Shown one piece after another: positions 36,160 to 45,624 of a stretch of 64,000 bases of DNA; positions within the stretch are counted from its first letter, which is position 1; the number at the start of each line of letters is the position of its first letter. Both the position numbers and the translations under genes were made by a program. The notes beneath the pieces are model-generated. The model saw nothing but the letters and a program-made list of their open reading frames with translations, was not told where the DNA came from and did not search any database. The DNA comes from Yoonia rosea (GTDB lineage Bacteria; Pseudomonadota; Alphaproteobacteria; Rhodobacterales; Rhodobacteraceae): contig NZ_FTPR01000002.1 of assembly GCF_900156505.1 (NCBI RefSeq), positions 248,001 through 312,000 of the forward strand, given 5' to 3'.

Positions 36160-37182
36160 TTAGGCCATTGGACGGTCAGTTCCAATGCCTGCTTCGCGCG
36201 CTTTCAGCTCGGCCAAGATATCCAACACCGATGATGTCCGTTTTTGATCGGGCTTGGCGCGGCTGGCGGCATCAACCAAGAATGCAACTTCCGGCAGGGG
36301 TTTCGCATAGATCACTGCCGATTTCGGCATGATCAGTGAAATGCTTGTCCGCGCACCCGCTTGCATCAACCAACCCAGCTTTTGCGCGCCCGAGGTTCTT
36401 GCGCGCATCGAGATGCTGTCAAACCCCTGCTTGCGCAGTTGTTTGCCGATACCTGCATAGATCAACCGCGCGGCCCAGATACCGGTACGGGCTTGCAAGG
36501 GCAGCACATCAATTCCCGCCTCGGACCGCAGATACAGCCTGTCGGCCTCGGCCAGAAGACGTTTGACCATACGCCGCACGTCATTTGTAGGCAGGGTTTC
36601 GCGGGTAAAGTTCATTGGATCAATCCCCGCCTCGGCCAGCCAATCCAGCGGCAGATATATCCGCCCCATGCGGGCATCTTCGCCCACATCGCGCGCGATA
36701 TTCGTCAGCTGCATTGCAACGCCGAGATCACAGGCCCGCGCCAGCGCATCGGGATCGCGCACGCGCATCAGCACGCACATCATCGCACCTACGGCACTGG
36801 CCACGCGGGCGGAATAATCGCGCACACCGCTTAAGGTGTCATAGCGCCGCTCGGCGGCATCCCATGCAAGCCCTTCCAGCAAAGCCTCGGGCAGAGCACG
36901 CGGCATCTCGAAGTCCTCGATGATCGCGGCAAAGGCCCGGTCTTCGGGCGCATTGTGGGGTTTGCCGGCATAGGCCGCGTCCAGACGGTCTTGCAGGCGA
37001 AAGACGGCACCGGCCTGATACTCACCCTCGTCAACCTCATCATCGGCGAGACGGCAAAAGGCATAAAGTGCCAGCGCAGGGTCACGCACCTTGGCGGGTA
37101 AAAGCTTGCTCGCGGCATGAAACGACAGTGATCCATGGCGGATCGCCTCGCGGCAATGTTCAAGATCATCGGGGCGGATCAT
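36160..37182 (-). CDS. crtB: Phytoene synthase
   Basis: Joins two geranylgeranyl diphosphates into phytoene. The 340-residue protein has both Asp-rich sites: the first in CRLADDEVDEGEY and the second in NIARDVGEDARMGRIYLP. It overlaps the end of crtI by four bases. The crtE gene that would supply its substrate is not in the window. Confidence 0.95.
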   Translation of the reverse strand: MIRPDDLEHCREAIRHGSLSFHAASKLLPAKVRDPALALYAFCRLADDEVDEGEYQAGAVFRLQDRLDAAYAGKPHNAPEDRAFAAIIEDFEMPRALPEALLEGLAWDAAERRYDTLSGVRDYSARVASAVGAMMCVLMRVRDPDALARACDLGVAMQLTNIARDVGEDARMGRIYLPLDWLAEAGIDPMNFTRETLPTNDVRRMVKRLLAEADRLYLRSEAGIDVLPLQARTGIWAARLIYAGIGKQLRKQGFDSISMRARTSGAQKLGWLMQAGARTSISLIMPKSAVIYAKPLPEVAFLVDAASRAKPDQKRTSSVLDILAELKAREAGIGTDRPMA

Positions 37183-38717
37183 TCCGCAGCAACCTTGAGT
37201 TCAGGCACAACCGGCGCATCAGGCACCAGTTTCGCCAGCACTTCGGCACTGGAAATCACGCCCGGCACACCGGCACCCGGATGGGTGCCTGCACCGACAA
37301 GGAACAGGCCCTTGGCCTCTTCGCTGATGTTGTGGGGACGGAACCACGCAGATTGCAGAATGCGCGGTTCAATGGAAAAGCCGGACCCGTTGGGCGACAG
37401 ATAGCGGTCGCGGAAATCCTCGGGCGTGAGAACCATCTCGGTGCTGATATGTTCCGCAAAGCCGGGGATCGTCTTTTCAACTTCAGCCATGACCTTGGCT
37501 TTGTAAATCTCGGCCTCTTTGGCCCAATCTACAGGGTCATCAAAACCCAGATGTGGCACAGGCGACAGCACATAAAACGTGTCATCCCCCACAGGAGCAA
37601 CGCTGGGATCTGTCTTGGAGGGGCGGTGGATATACAAGCTCATATCATCGGCAAGTTTGCCCTTGATAAAGATATCCTTCAGCAGCCCCTCGTAGCGCGG
37701 GGCGTTGGTGATTGTGTGATGGCCCACGTCAGGCCACATCTTGGCGGTGCCTTTGGTGCCGAAATACCAAACGAACAGGCCCATGGACCAGCGCCGCGAT
37801 TTCAGTTTCTGATTGGTCCAGCGTTTGCGCGGCGCGTTGCGCATCAGACGTTGATAGGTGTGACCTGCATCGGCGTTGCTGACCACCAGATCAGCTGCGA
37901 TTTCCTGACCATCGGTCAGGCGCACACCTCTGGCGACACCGTCTTTGATCAGGATTTCATCCACTTCAGCCCCTTGGCGGACTTGCCCGCCTTGCGACCG
38001 GATCACGCCGACCATGGCCTGCGCAATCGCCTGCACGCCGCCCATGGCGTAGTGCACGCCGAATTCCTTTTCCAGATAGGCCACCAGCGCATACATCGAC
38101 GTCACATGGCGCGGATCACCCCCGATAAAGAGCGGATGAAACGACAATGCCATGCGTAAACGCGGGTCTTTCACACGCGCCTTGGCCAAGCCAAGGATCG
38201 ACCGGTCCGCGCGCAACAGCGCAAAGAGCGGCAGCACCTTGATGGTTTCCCAAAGCCTGTGCATCGGCTTGGCGACCATCCCTTCGAAACCCACTTTATA
38301 GCAGGCCTCGCTATCCTTCAGAAACCGCTTGTAGCCCTTCACGTCACGCGGGCTTAGGCGCGCGACCTCGGCCAGCATCGCGTCGGTGTCCTGCCGCGCG
38401 GTAAAGGTAGAACCATCCTGCCATCGCACCTCGTAAAACGGGTCCATCGGGCGCAGGTCGATATCTTTGTGAAAATCGCGTCCACAGGCGGCCCAGAGCG
38501 CCTCGTAGACTTGCGGCACCGTAATAATCGTCGGGCCCAGGTCGAATCGGTGTCCATCTTGCGTGACAGAGGACCCCCGCCCACCGGGCTTATCCAGCCG
38601 GTCCAGCACGGTAACGGCATAGCCTTTGGCCCCGAGGCGCATGGCCGCAGCGAGGCCGCCAAGCCCCGCACCGATCACAATTGCTGCGTTTGAATCGCTC
38701 TGTTCGTCTATCATCAT
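37179..38717 (-). CDS. crtI: Phytoene desaturase
   Basis: Desaturates phytoene to neurosporene/lycopene. The 512-residue flavoprotein has the N-terminal dinucleotide fold VIGAGLGGLAAAMRLGAKGYAVTVLDR with PGGRGSS, and the C-terminal signature GLFLVGAGTHPGAGVPGVISSAEV. ATG 38717 or the next ATG (38714) may be used. It is divergent from crtA; two PpsR boxes lie between. In a CrtA-type pathway a three-step product leading to spheroidene is expected. Confidence 0.96.
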   Translation of the reverse strand: MMIDEQSDSNAAIVIGAGLGGLAAAMRLGAKGYAVTVLDRLDKPGGRGSSVTQDGHRFDLGPTIITVPQVYEALWAACGRDFHKDIDLRPMDPFYEVRWQDGSTFTARQDTDAMLAEVARLSPRDVKGYKRFLKDSEACYKVGFEGMVAKPMHRLWETIKVLPLFALLRADRSILGLAKARVKDPRLRMALSFHPLFIGGDPRHVTSMYALVAYLEKEFGVHYAMGGVQAIAQAMVGVIRSQGGQVRQGAEVDEILIKDGVARGVRLTDGQEIAADLVVSNADAGHTYQRLMRNAPRKRWTNQKLKSRRWSMGLFVWYFGTKGTAKMWPDVGHHTITNAPRYEGLLKDIFIKGKLADDMSLYIHRPSKTDPSVAPVGDDTFYVLSPVPHLGFDDPVDWAKEAEIYKAKVMAEVEKTIPGFAEHISTEMVLTPEDFRDRYLSPNGSGFSIEPRILQSAWFRPHNISEEAKGLFLVGAGTHPGAGVPGVISSAEVLAKLVPDAPVVPELKVAAE

Positions 38718-38733
38718 GGCTCAACTCTAGTAG

Positions 38734-38751
38734 TGTAAACACAAGTTGACA
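38734..38751. promoter_or_regulatory. PpsR box 1, crtI-crtA region
   Basis: TGT-N12-ACA, the target form of PpsR/CrtJ, 17 bases from the crtI start. It overlaps a possible crtI promoter on the minus strand (TTGACA 38764-38759, 17-base spacer, TGTTTA 38741-38736). Its right half also belongs to the perfect dyad GTTGACA-N7-TGTCAAC at 38745-38765. Confidence 0.8.
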
Positions 38752-38788
38752 ATTATTATGTCAACATCTTCCCAAAACGGACCACATA

Positions 38789-38806
38789 TGTCAGGATTAG
38801 TTGACA
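38789..38806. promoter_or_regulatory. PpsR box 2, crtI-crtA region
   Basis: TGTC-N10-GACA, a full match to the PpsR/CrtJ consensus, ending 18 bases before the crtA start. Its centre is 55 bases from box 1, about five helical turns, which suits cooperative binding. Confidence 0.85.
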
Positions 38807-38824
38807 CGATCAGAGGTCTTCACC

Positions 38825-39526
38825 GTGACGCAAACCGTCAGCCTGTCTTTCTTCCGCTTTGCCGGGCCTGTTGCCCGTGCTTGGGCGTTGACCATGATGG
38901 GCGGTGCGCGGCTGCCATTGGCACGCACGCCTGACATCGGTTTCTGGAAGCTTTGCGGATCAGGCACCGGCGAGGGGTTTACCCCCATCCCCAATACCGC
39001 CGTTTACGCGATCCTTGCCACTTGGCCTGATGCGGAAACCGCGTACGCGCGCACCCAATCCGGCATCTTTGCCACCTATCAAAGGCGCGCCGCCGAGGAT
39101 TGGACCGTATTCCTGCAAACGCAAACATCGCGCGGCGCATGGTCTGGCCAATCGCCTTTCGAGCCAACAGCCGCGCAAACCAATGGCCCGCTTGCTGCAC
39201 TTACACGCGCCACGATCAAACCCAGCATCCTGACCCGGTTTTGGGGCCGTGTGCCAAATATCTCTGAAATGATCGGCAAAGATCCCAACGTTGCCTTCAA
39301 GATCGGCATCGGAGAAGTGCCCATGCTGCATCAGGTGACCTTTTCAATCTGGCCTTCGGAAAAAGCGATGGCCGGTTTCGCCCGTACCGGCCCACACGCC
39401 GATGCGATCCGCGCCGTCCGTGACGAAGGCTGGTTTCGCGAAGAACTCTATGCCCGTTTTGCCGTCCATTCCGACCGCGGCACATGGAACGGCATCTCCC
39501 CTTTAGCCAAACTTGAGGCCGCATAA
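38825..39526 (+). CDS. crtA: Spheroidene monooxygenase
   Basis: Adds the 2-keto group to spheroidene (and the hydroxy form) using O2, giving the pink spheroidenone of aerobic phototrophs. The 233-residue protein starts SLSFFRFAGPVARAWALTMMG and has PDIGFWKLCGSGTGEGFTP, as in CrtA. GTG 38825 follows AGAGG by eight bases; an upstream TTG falls inside the PpsR box and is rejected. Its stop shares a base with bchI (TAATG), starting the crtA-bchIDO operon. Confidence 0.93.
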   Translation: MTQTVSLSFFRFAGPVARAWALTMMGGARLPLARTPDIGFWKLCGSGTGEGFTPIPNTAVYAILATWPDAETAYARTQSGIFATYQRRAAEDWTVFLQTQTSRGAWSGQSPFEPTAAQTNGPLAALTRATIKPSILTRFWGRVPNISEMIGKDPNVAFKIGIGEVPMLHQVTFSIWPSEKAMAGFARTGPHADAIRAVRDEGWFREELYARFAVHSDRGTWNGISPLAKLEAA

Positions 39527-40527
39527 TGCAACCATTCCCCTTTTCCGCCATTGTCGGCCAAGACGAGATGAAACAGGCGATGATCCTCACTGCGATTGAT
39601 GCCAGCATCGGCGGGGTTCTGGTCTTTGGTGATCGCGGCACAGGCAAATCGACCGCCGTGCGTGCGCTCGCCGCCCTGCTGCCCCCGATCAAGGCGATCA
39701 AAGGCTGCCCGATCAATGCAGCCACCGCCAAGGACGTGCCCGACTGGGCAGGCCTGAAAACAAAACGCGCCCATGAGATGCCAACGCCGGTGGTAGACCT
39801 GCCGCTTGGCGCGACCGAAGACCGCGTGACCGGTGCGCTTGATATCGAAAAGGCCCTGACCAAAGGCGAGAAAGCGTTTCAACCCGGCCTGCTGGCGCGC
39901 GCCAACCGCGGGTATCTTTATATCGACGAAGTGAACCTGCTTGAGGATCACATTGTGGATCTTCTGCTCGACGTCGCCCAATCTGGTGAAAACGTGGTCG
40001 AACGCGAGGGTTTGTCCATCCGCCACCCCGCCCGTTTTGTGCTGGTCGGGTCCGGCAACCCCGAAGAAGGCGAATTACGCCCGCAACTCCTGGACCGTTT
40101 CGGTCTGTCGGTTGAGGTCGCATCACCCAAAGATGTTGCCACCCGTGTCGATGTCATCAAGCGACGCGATGCATTCGAGAACGACAATGCCGCCTTTATG
40201 CTGCGCTGGCAGGCCGAAGATGCGGCGATCCGCGAACGTATCCTGACCGCGCGCAAAGCGCTGGCAAAGCTCAAAACGCCCGAGAAAACGCTGGTCGACG
40301 TGGCCGAACTTTGCCTCGCGCTGGGCTCGGACGGTTTGCGCGGTGAACTGACCTTGCTCAAAGCCGCCCGCGCCTATGCCGCGTGGCGTGATGACACGGC
40401 GCTGACCCGCGCCCATGTAAAGGCCGTTGCCCCCATGGCGTTACGCCACCGCCTACGCCGCGATCCATTGGACGAAGCAGGCAGTGGCACGCGCGTCGCC
40501 CGCACCGTGGAAGAAGTCCTTGGCTAA
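39526..40527 (+). CDS. bchI: Magnesium chelatase subunit I
   Basis: The AAA+ ATPase ring subunit that drives Mg insertion into protoporphyrin IX. The 333-residue protein has Walker A GDRGTGKST at about 35-43, Walker B GYLYIDEVNLL, sensor 1 LVGSGNPEEGELRPQLLDRFG and an Arg-finger region. It overlaps both crtA and bchD, so its production is tied to theirs. Confidence 0.97.
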   Translation: MQPFPFSAIVGQDEMKQAMILTAIDASIGGVLVFGDRGTGKSTAVRALAALLPPIKAIKGCPINAATAKDVPDWAGLKTKRAHEMPTPVVDLPLGATEDRVTGALDIEKALTKGEKAFQPGLLARANRGYLYIDEVNLLEDHIVDLLLDVAQSGENVVEREGLSIRHPARFVLVGSGNPEEGELRPQLLDRFGLSVEVASPKDVATRVDVIKRRDAFENDNAAFMLRWQAEDAAIRERILTARKALAKLKTPEKTLVDVAELCLALGSDGLRGELTLLKAARAYAAWRDDTALTRAHVKAVAPMALRHRLRRDPLDEAGSGTRVARTVEEVLG

Positions 40528-42151
40528 GGAAAGCTGGCATCACGCAACGCGCGCGTTGCAATTGCTCGCGCTTGATCCGGGTCTTGGCGGGATCTGCATT
40601 CGTGCGCGCTCTGGTCCCGTCCGTGCCCGCCTGATGGAAATGATTTCCCCTGACGCCCGCCGCCTGCATCCCGCAATCTCGGACGAGGCCCTTTTTGGTG
40701 GGCTCGACCTGTCAGCGACTTTGGCCAGCGGGCAAATGATCCGCGAAAAAGGGTTGCTGGAAACCCCCGGCACCTTGGTGCTTGCAATGGCCGAACGCGC
40801 CACAACAGAGCTGGCGGCGCGGCTTGCTGTGGCGCTGGATCGCAACACCGATCACACCCTGATCGCCCTAGACGAAGGCGCAGAGCCCGACGAATGCCTG
40901 AACCACAAACTGGCCGAGCGGCTGGCATTCAACGTCGATCTGTCCGATTGCGCCCTGCAAGATATCACCGACGCATCGCCCGCGACGCCGATCGCGTTGG
41001 GTGACGTCAACATGCCCACCGACTTGCTCGAGCAAGTCACCCGCATCGCTTGCGACCTTGGGATTGATAGCATGCGTGCGCCACTATTCGCCCTGCGCGC
41101 CATCCGTGCCAATGCAGCCGTGATGGGCCGCACACAGATCACGTCCGAGGATGTTGAAATCGCTTGCGCGTTAACCCTGGCACACCGTGCGACGCGCGTG
41201 CCGGAACCTGAAACGCAGGAAGACGACCCACCGGCACCGCCCCCCGATCAGAACAACGAAAGCAAGGGCCCCGAAGATAGCCTCGATCTGCCTGATGAAC
41301 TGTTGCTTGAGGCCGTCCGCGCGATGCTGCCCGACAACCTGCTCGAACAATTGGCCGCGCAAAAGGCGCGGGCGGGGCGGGGCAATGGCACCGGGGCTGC
41401 ACGCAAGGGCAACCGGCGCGGGCGGCCTTTGCCATCACGGGCAGGACATATCAGTGATGGCGCACGGATTGATATCATCGGCACGTTGCGCGCTGCCGCC
41501 CCTTGGCAAACGATCCGGCGCAACGCGACAGGCCGCGACGGCCTGCACATCCGCCCTGCCGATATCCGGATCAAACGGTTCGAGGAAAAATCAGACCGCC
41601 TGTTGATCTTTACGGTTGATGCCTCTGGGTCTTCCGCCCTCACGCGTCTGGCCGAGGCCAAAGGCGCGGTCGAGCTGCTGCTGGCCCAAGCCTATGCGCG
41701 GCGCGATCACGTGGCACTTGTCGCCTTTCGCGGCACCGAAGCCGAGCTGTTGCTGCCGCCCACCCGCTCACTGGTGCAAACCAAACGACGCTTGGCTGCC
41801 TTGCCCGGCGGCGGTGGCACGCCGCTGGCCGCAGGTATGGTCACCGCGTTTGAACAAGCCGTCCAGGCCACCCGCCGCGGCATGACACCCACCATTGCGA
41901 TCCTGACCGACGGGCGGGCGAATATCGCGCTGGACGGACGCGCTGATCGGAAACAAGCGGCAACCGATGCCCAGCAAATCGCCCGCGTTCTACGCGCAAA
42001 TGGCGTTGATGCGATTGTGATCGACACCGGCAACCGGCCGGAACCTGCGTTGCGCAACCTTGCCCAAACCTTGGATGCGGCCTATCTGCCCTTGCCGCGC
42101 GCCGATGCCCAGCGCCTATCGAAATCCGTCGCCACCGCGTTGGGCGATTGA
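40520..42151 (+). CDS. bchD: Magnesium chelatase subunit D
   Basis: The platform subunit of Mg chelatase, 543 residues. The N-terminal AAA+ domain lacks a proper Walker A, a Pro/acidic linker follows at about 220-265 (EDDPPAPPPDQNNE), and the C-terminal integrin-I domain has the metal site DASGSSA and LPGGGGTPLAAG. The start is TTG 40520, which overlaps the end of bchI by eight bases; GGAAGAAG lies just before it. The stop overlaps bchO by one base. Confidence 0.94.
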   Translation: MAKESWHHATRALQLLALDPGLGGICIRARSGPVRARLMEMISPDARRLHPAISDEALFGGLDLSATLASGQMIREKGLLETPGTLVLAMAERATTELAARLAVALDRNTDHTLIALDEGAEPDECLNHKLAERLAFNVDLSDCALQDITDASPATPIALGDVNMPTDLLEQVTRIACDLGIDSMRAPLFALRAIRANAAVMGRTQITSEDVEIACALTLAHRATRVPEPETQEDDPPAPPPDQNNESKGPEDSLDLPDELLLEAVRAMLPDNLLEQLAAQKARAGRGNGTGAARKGNRRGRPLPSRAGHISDGARIDIIGTLRAAAPWQTIRRNATGRDGLHIRPADIRIKRFEEKSDRLLIFTVDASGSSALTRLAEAKGAVELLLAQAYARRDHVALVAFRGTEAELLLPPTRSLVQTKRRLAALPGGGGTPLAAGMVTAFEQAVQATRRGMTPTIAILTDGRANIALDGRADRKQAATDAQQIARVLRANGVDAIVIDTGNRPEPALRNLAQTLDAAYLPLPRADAQRLSKSVATALGD

Positions 42152-42996
42152 TGCGGTGGCCCGAGGATGCCGAAGGCTGGCCTCTGACGATATATTCGCG
42201 GCAGGTTCTCCACCGTCCGCACCGTTGGCATATTCAGGAACACGGGATCGGACCCACAATCCTGCTGATCCATGGTGCAGGGGGGGCTACGCAAAGTTTC
42301 CGGGGCCTTTTTCCTATCCTTGCGCGCACCCACCATGTTGTGGCGGTTGATTTGCCCGGTCAGGGGTTCACGCAGATGGGCGCACAACAACGCTGCGGGC
42401 TGGATCAGATGGCCACAGATCTGCTTGCACTGGTCCGCAATCAAGGCTGGACGCCTGATATCGTTGTGGGTCACTCCGCAGGTGCGGCTATTGCGCTGCG
42501 CATGTGGGAGCTGGGACTGCAGCCCGCTAAGGGGATTGTGGGAATTAACGCCGCTCTTGGAAATTTCAAAGGGGTTGCTGGCTGGCTTTTTCCGATGATG
42601 GCCAAAGCCTTGGCCGTTTCACCTTTTGCGGCACGCCTGTTTAGCAAGACGACAACGCGCAATAGCATCAGCCAACTGATCGAAGGCACCGGATCAAATT
42701 TGGATGCGCGGGGCATTGATCTCTATTACCGGCTGGCAACCGACAAGGGCCACGTGGATGCGACGCTTTCGATGATGGCGCAGTGGTCGCTCGATGGGCT
42801 ACTGGCGCGGTTAGGTAAGATCGACGTGCCGGTCCATCTGATCGCGGCACTTGGCGACAAGGCTGTTCCACCCGAGGTCAGCCGCAGAGCTGTCCAACAG
42901 CTTCCACAAGGCAGGTTAACCGAGGTTGCCGGACTTGGGCACCTCGCGCATGAGGAAGACCCCGAAACGATCGCGAATTTGATCACCGACATGTAA
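42151..42996 (+). CDS. bchO: Alpha/beta hydrolase BchO, Mg-chelatase associated
   Basis: A 281-residue alpha/beta-hydrolase: LLIHGAGGATQSFR (oxyanion region), nucleophile elbow VVGHSAGAAIALRM with Ser, and a C-terminal GLGHLAHEEDP with the His. BchO always travels with bchI and bchD; its biochemical role is not settled. TGATG joins it to bchD. Last gene of crtA-bchIDO, ended by a two-way terminator. Confidence 0.93.
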   Translation: MRWPEDAEGWPLTIYSRQVLHRPHRWHIQEHGIGPTILLIHGAGGATQSFRGLFPILARTHHVVAVDLPGQGFTQMGAQQRCGLDQMATDLLALVRNQGWTPDIVVGHSAGAAIALRMWELGLQPAKGIVGINAALGNFKGVAGWLFPMMAKALAVSPFAARLFSKTTTRNSISQLIEGTGSNLDARGIDLYYRLATDKGHVDATLSMMAQWSLDGLLARLGKIDVPVHLIAALGDKAVPPEVSRRAVQQLPQGRLTEVAGLGHLAHEEDPETIANLITDM

Positions 42997-43027
42997 AAGG
43001 CCGCCGGGTTTCCCCGACGGCCTTTTT
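42994..43027. terminator. Bidirectional terminator between bchO and cycA
   Basis: AAAAGGCCG and CGGCCTTTT arms, extended inward by CGGG/CCCG with one mismatch, give a long GC-rich stem with T-runs on both strands. It closes crtA-bchIDO from the left and the bchF-to-cycA array from the right. Confidence 0.9.
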
Positions 43028-43062
43028 TCATTCAAAACAACAGTTGCTCGCTGCGATGGCTC

Positions 43063-43506
43063 TTACTCAGCGGCAAATGTCGCCAGGTATGCATAAAGGT
43101 CATATGCCTGAGCTTCTTCGCGCACCTGATAGGCCATCTTGCCACGTGCACGACGGTTGTCGAGCGTTTCGCGGAGCCAGCCTGTCGGGTCCTGAACGTA
43201 GCCGACAAAGGCTTCTTCAGTCCAAGGTGTGCCAGCTTCGCCCAATTCGATCAGCGCATCGCTGTAACGGAAATCTTCAACCGATCCCATTGTGCGACCT
43301 GCAAGTCCGTAAAGGTTTGGACCGGTACGTGCATTGCGACCTGCAAGAACCTCGCCAGATGCGTCTGCAACAACGTGGCATGCAACGCACTGGCGGTTGA
43401 ATTGCTCTTCGCCAGCTGCGGCGTCACCGACAGTTGCGGCGTGGCCGTCAGCAAAGGCGGGTGCGGAAAGAACAGCAAATGCTGCTGCGATAGTAAAACG
43501 TTTCAT
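43063..43506 (-). CDS. cycA: Soluble cytochrome c (c551/c2 type)
   Basis: A 147-residue periplasmic class I cytochrome: signal peptide to residue 19, heme motif CVACH at 40-44, TGPNLYGLAGR, and the axial Met at 124 (ARGKMAYQ). GAGGAA precedes the ATG. It ends the puh-bch array, 112 bases after hemA, and should carry electrons from the bc1 complex to the photo-oxidised reaction centre. The symbol follows its place next to hemA; c2 and c551 cannot be told apart by eye. Confidence 0.85.
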   Translation of the reverse strand: MKRFTIAAAFAVLSAPAFADGHAATVGDAAAGEEQFNRQCVACHVVADASGEVLAGRNARTGPNLYGLAGRTMGSVEDFRYSDALIELGEAGTPWTEEAFVGYVQDPTGWLRETLDNRRARGKMAYQVREEAQAYDLYAYLATFAAE

Positions 43507-43618
43507 GATCGTATTCCTCTTCGATCTAGTTCTGTGACCGTTCGCCCCAGTCGGCGCTTAATGTAACGCGGGAAACCAAAGGGTCCACCCCCGCATGCAA
43601 AAGAATCCGTGATACGCG

Positions 43619-44833
43619 TTATGCCACCGCATGCGCGAGCGCACATTGGCGCCACAAAACCTTTAACGCATTGATAAGATGATCGATATCTGCATCTGTA
43701 TGTAGCGGTGATGGTGTAAACCGAAGCCGCTCGGTCCCCTTAGGAACGGTCGGATAGTTGATCGGCTGCACATAAATATCCCATTCGCGCATCAGATAAT
43801 CGGCCAACATGCGCGTCTTGACAGGATCACCGATCATCACCGGCACAATATGGCTGTCGTTCTCCATATGCGGAATCCCCTCACGATCAAGCGCCGCACG
43901 CAGGCGCTCCACCTGGCGGCGTTGTTGGGCGCGTTCAATCTCTGACTCCTTGAGATACGCGATCGACGTGCGCGCAGCCGCAGCGACCGCTGGCGGCAGT
44001 GCTGTCGTAAAGATGAAGCCCGAGGCGAAGCTACGAATAAAGTCACACAACGCCGCCGATCCGGTGATATATCCACCGACAACACCGTATGCCTTGCCCA
44101 ATGTCCCTTCGATCAGGGTAATCCTATCGGCAAGCCCCTCACGTTCGCTGACACCGCCACCGCGCGGGCCGTACATGCCCACGGCATGGACCTCATCCAG
44201 ATAGGTCATCGCACCGTATTTTTCGGCCACTTCGACGATCTCTTTGATCGGGGCAATATCACCGTCCATGGAATAGACGCTTTCAAAGGCAACGATCTTG
44301 GGCACATCAGCGGGCAGACAACGCAGCTTCATTTCCAGATCATGCACGTCGTTGTGTTTCCAGATCACCTTGTTGGCGCGGGAATGGCGGATGCCTTCGA
44401 TCATCGACGCATGGTTGCCTGCATCCGACAGGATCACGCAGTCCTTCAAACGGCTGCCCAAGGTGCTGAGCGCGGCCCAGTTGGACACATACCCCGACGT
44501 AAAGAGCAAAGCCGACTCTTTGCCATGCAGATCGGCAAGCTCACGCTCTAGCAAAAGGTGGTCGTGGTTCGTGCCCGATATATTGCGCGTCCCGCCTGCG
44601 CCGGTGCCGGTGCGCTCAACGGCTTCACACATCGCACCAATCACCTTGGGGTGTTGCCCCATGCCCAGATAGTCGTTCGAACACCAGACTGTCACATCAC
44701 GCACGCCGTCTTCGGCGTGGTTGGCCGCGCGCGGGAATTTTCCGCATTTGCGTTCAAGTTCGGCAAAGTACCGATAGTTGCCGTCCTGCTTGAGTTGGGA
44801 CAGCTGTGCATTGAAAAGTGCGTCAAAATCCAT
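43619..44833 (-). CDS. hemA: 5-Aminolevulinate synthase
   Basis: Condenses glycine and succinyl-CoA to 5-aminolevulinate, the first tetrapyrrole step. The 404-residue PLP enzyme has [17 protein letters not shown] near the start, [32 protein letters not shown] and the PLP Lys in [14 protein letters not shown]. It starts five bases after puhE. Rhodobacterales often carry a second ALA synthase (hemT); none is seen here. Confidence 0.95.
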   Translation of the reverse strand: MDFDALFNAQLSQLKQDGNYRYFAELERKCGKFPRAANHAEDGVRDVTVWCSNDYLGMGQHPKVIGAMCEAVERTGTGAGGTRNISGTNHDHLLLERELADLHGKESALLFTSGYVSNWAALSTLGSRLKDCVILSDAGNHASMIEGIRHSRANKVIWKHNDVHDLEMKLRCLPADVPKIVAFESVYSMDGDIAPIKEIVEVAEKYGAMTYLDEVHAVGMYGPRGGGVSEREGLADRITLIEGTLGKAYGVVGGYITGSAALCDFIRSFASGFIFTTALPPAVAAAARTSIAYLKESEIERAQQRRQVERLRAALDREGIPHMENDSHIVPVMIGDPVKTRMLADYLMREWDIYVQPINYPTVPKGTERLRFTPSPLHTDADIDHLINALKVLWRQCALAHAVA

Positions 44834-44838
44834 CGGTC

Positions 44839-45624
44839 TTATCTTTCTTCTTTGGACATCGTTTTTTGCGCCGGAAGCATCCAGCGCCAGAGTTTTGCAT
44901 CAGGCAGCGGAACCACCATCAGCCAGTGTTCAAGCAGGGCAAGCCCCGCCATTGCAGTAAGCAGGGCATAACCTGCGACAGTCACCTCTGATCCGGCGGA
45001 CCAGAGCCGCTCGGCGCAGATGGCCAACAAGGCGGTCAGAATGGTAATCGCGGCTGGGAACGCGAGTGTCACCGGTCCGCGCCGGAAATAGGTTTTCAAG
45101 TGGTTCAGCTTGAGCGGCACGAACTCCGTATTGATCCGCGGCACGCCAAAATAAAGGTTCAGCTTTGCCAGAATACGCGCAATGAACAACACCAGATAGA
45201 CCGCAAGCGCGATCCGGTTCGGGGCACCTTCTGATGCGATCACCAGACCCCAAAGGCCAAGTGTCAGCGCCAGTTCGTGGTAGGCCACCGTCGAGAATGC
45301 ACGAAAGAACCGGTCCCGTCCGGCAAGACCGGGGGGGCAATCATCACGCATGGGACCCGTGATGACACCCGCAAGAAACGCAAGTTCGATCCAGCCCCAG
45401 ATCGCCAAGGCCCCCGCAAAGCCGATGTAGATGCCAGCAACGCTGGCATCATGCAAGGACACCGCGACGGCCCAGATACCGACCGCCAGCAACGGCAATC
45501 CCATAAAAGTGGTCATGCCATGGCGATCCAAACGGTCCGCCCGCCGCACCGCCACTAGAATCGCACCGGTAGCAAACCACCAGGCGAAAATAGCGATCAG
45601 CGATGCGATCCAGGGCGATGTCAT
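44839..45624 (-). CDS. puhE: Photosynthetic complex assembly protein PuhE
   Basis: A 261-residue membrane protein with about seven segments (DUF3623 family). [19 protein letters not shown] and [26 protein letters not shown] are its conserved parts. Rhodobacter PuhE affects reaction-centre and light-harvesting levels; its mechanism is unknown. The start shares one base with the acsF stop. Confidence 0.92.
   Translation of the reverse strand: MTSPWIASLIAIFAWWFATGAILVAVRRADRLDRHGMTTFMGLPLLAVGIWAVAVSLHDASVAGIYIGFAGALAIWGWIELAFLAGVITGPMRDDCPPGLAGRDRFFRAFSTVAYHELALTLGLWGLVIASEGAPNRIALAVYLVLFIARILAKLNLYFGVPRINTEFVPLKLNHLKTYFRRGPVTLAFPAAITILTALLAICAERLWSAGSEVTVAGYALLTAMAGLALLEHWLMVVPLPDAKLWRWMLPAQKTMSKEER

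Noticed and set aside
38745..38765. GTTGACA-N7-TGTCAAC as an FnrL site
   Set aside because: FNR-type sites need TTGAT/C-N4-GTCAA; the spacing here is too long.
38801..38824. TTG 38801 as the start of crtA
   Set aside because: It lies inside a PpsR box and lacks a ribosome site; GTG 38825 has AGAGG at good distance.
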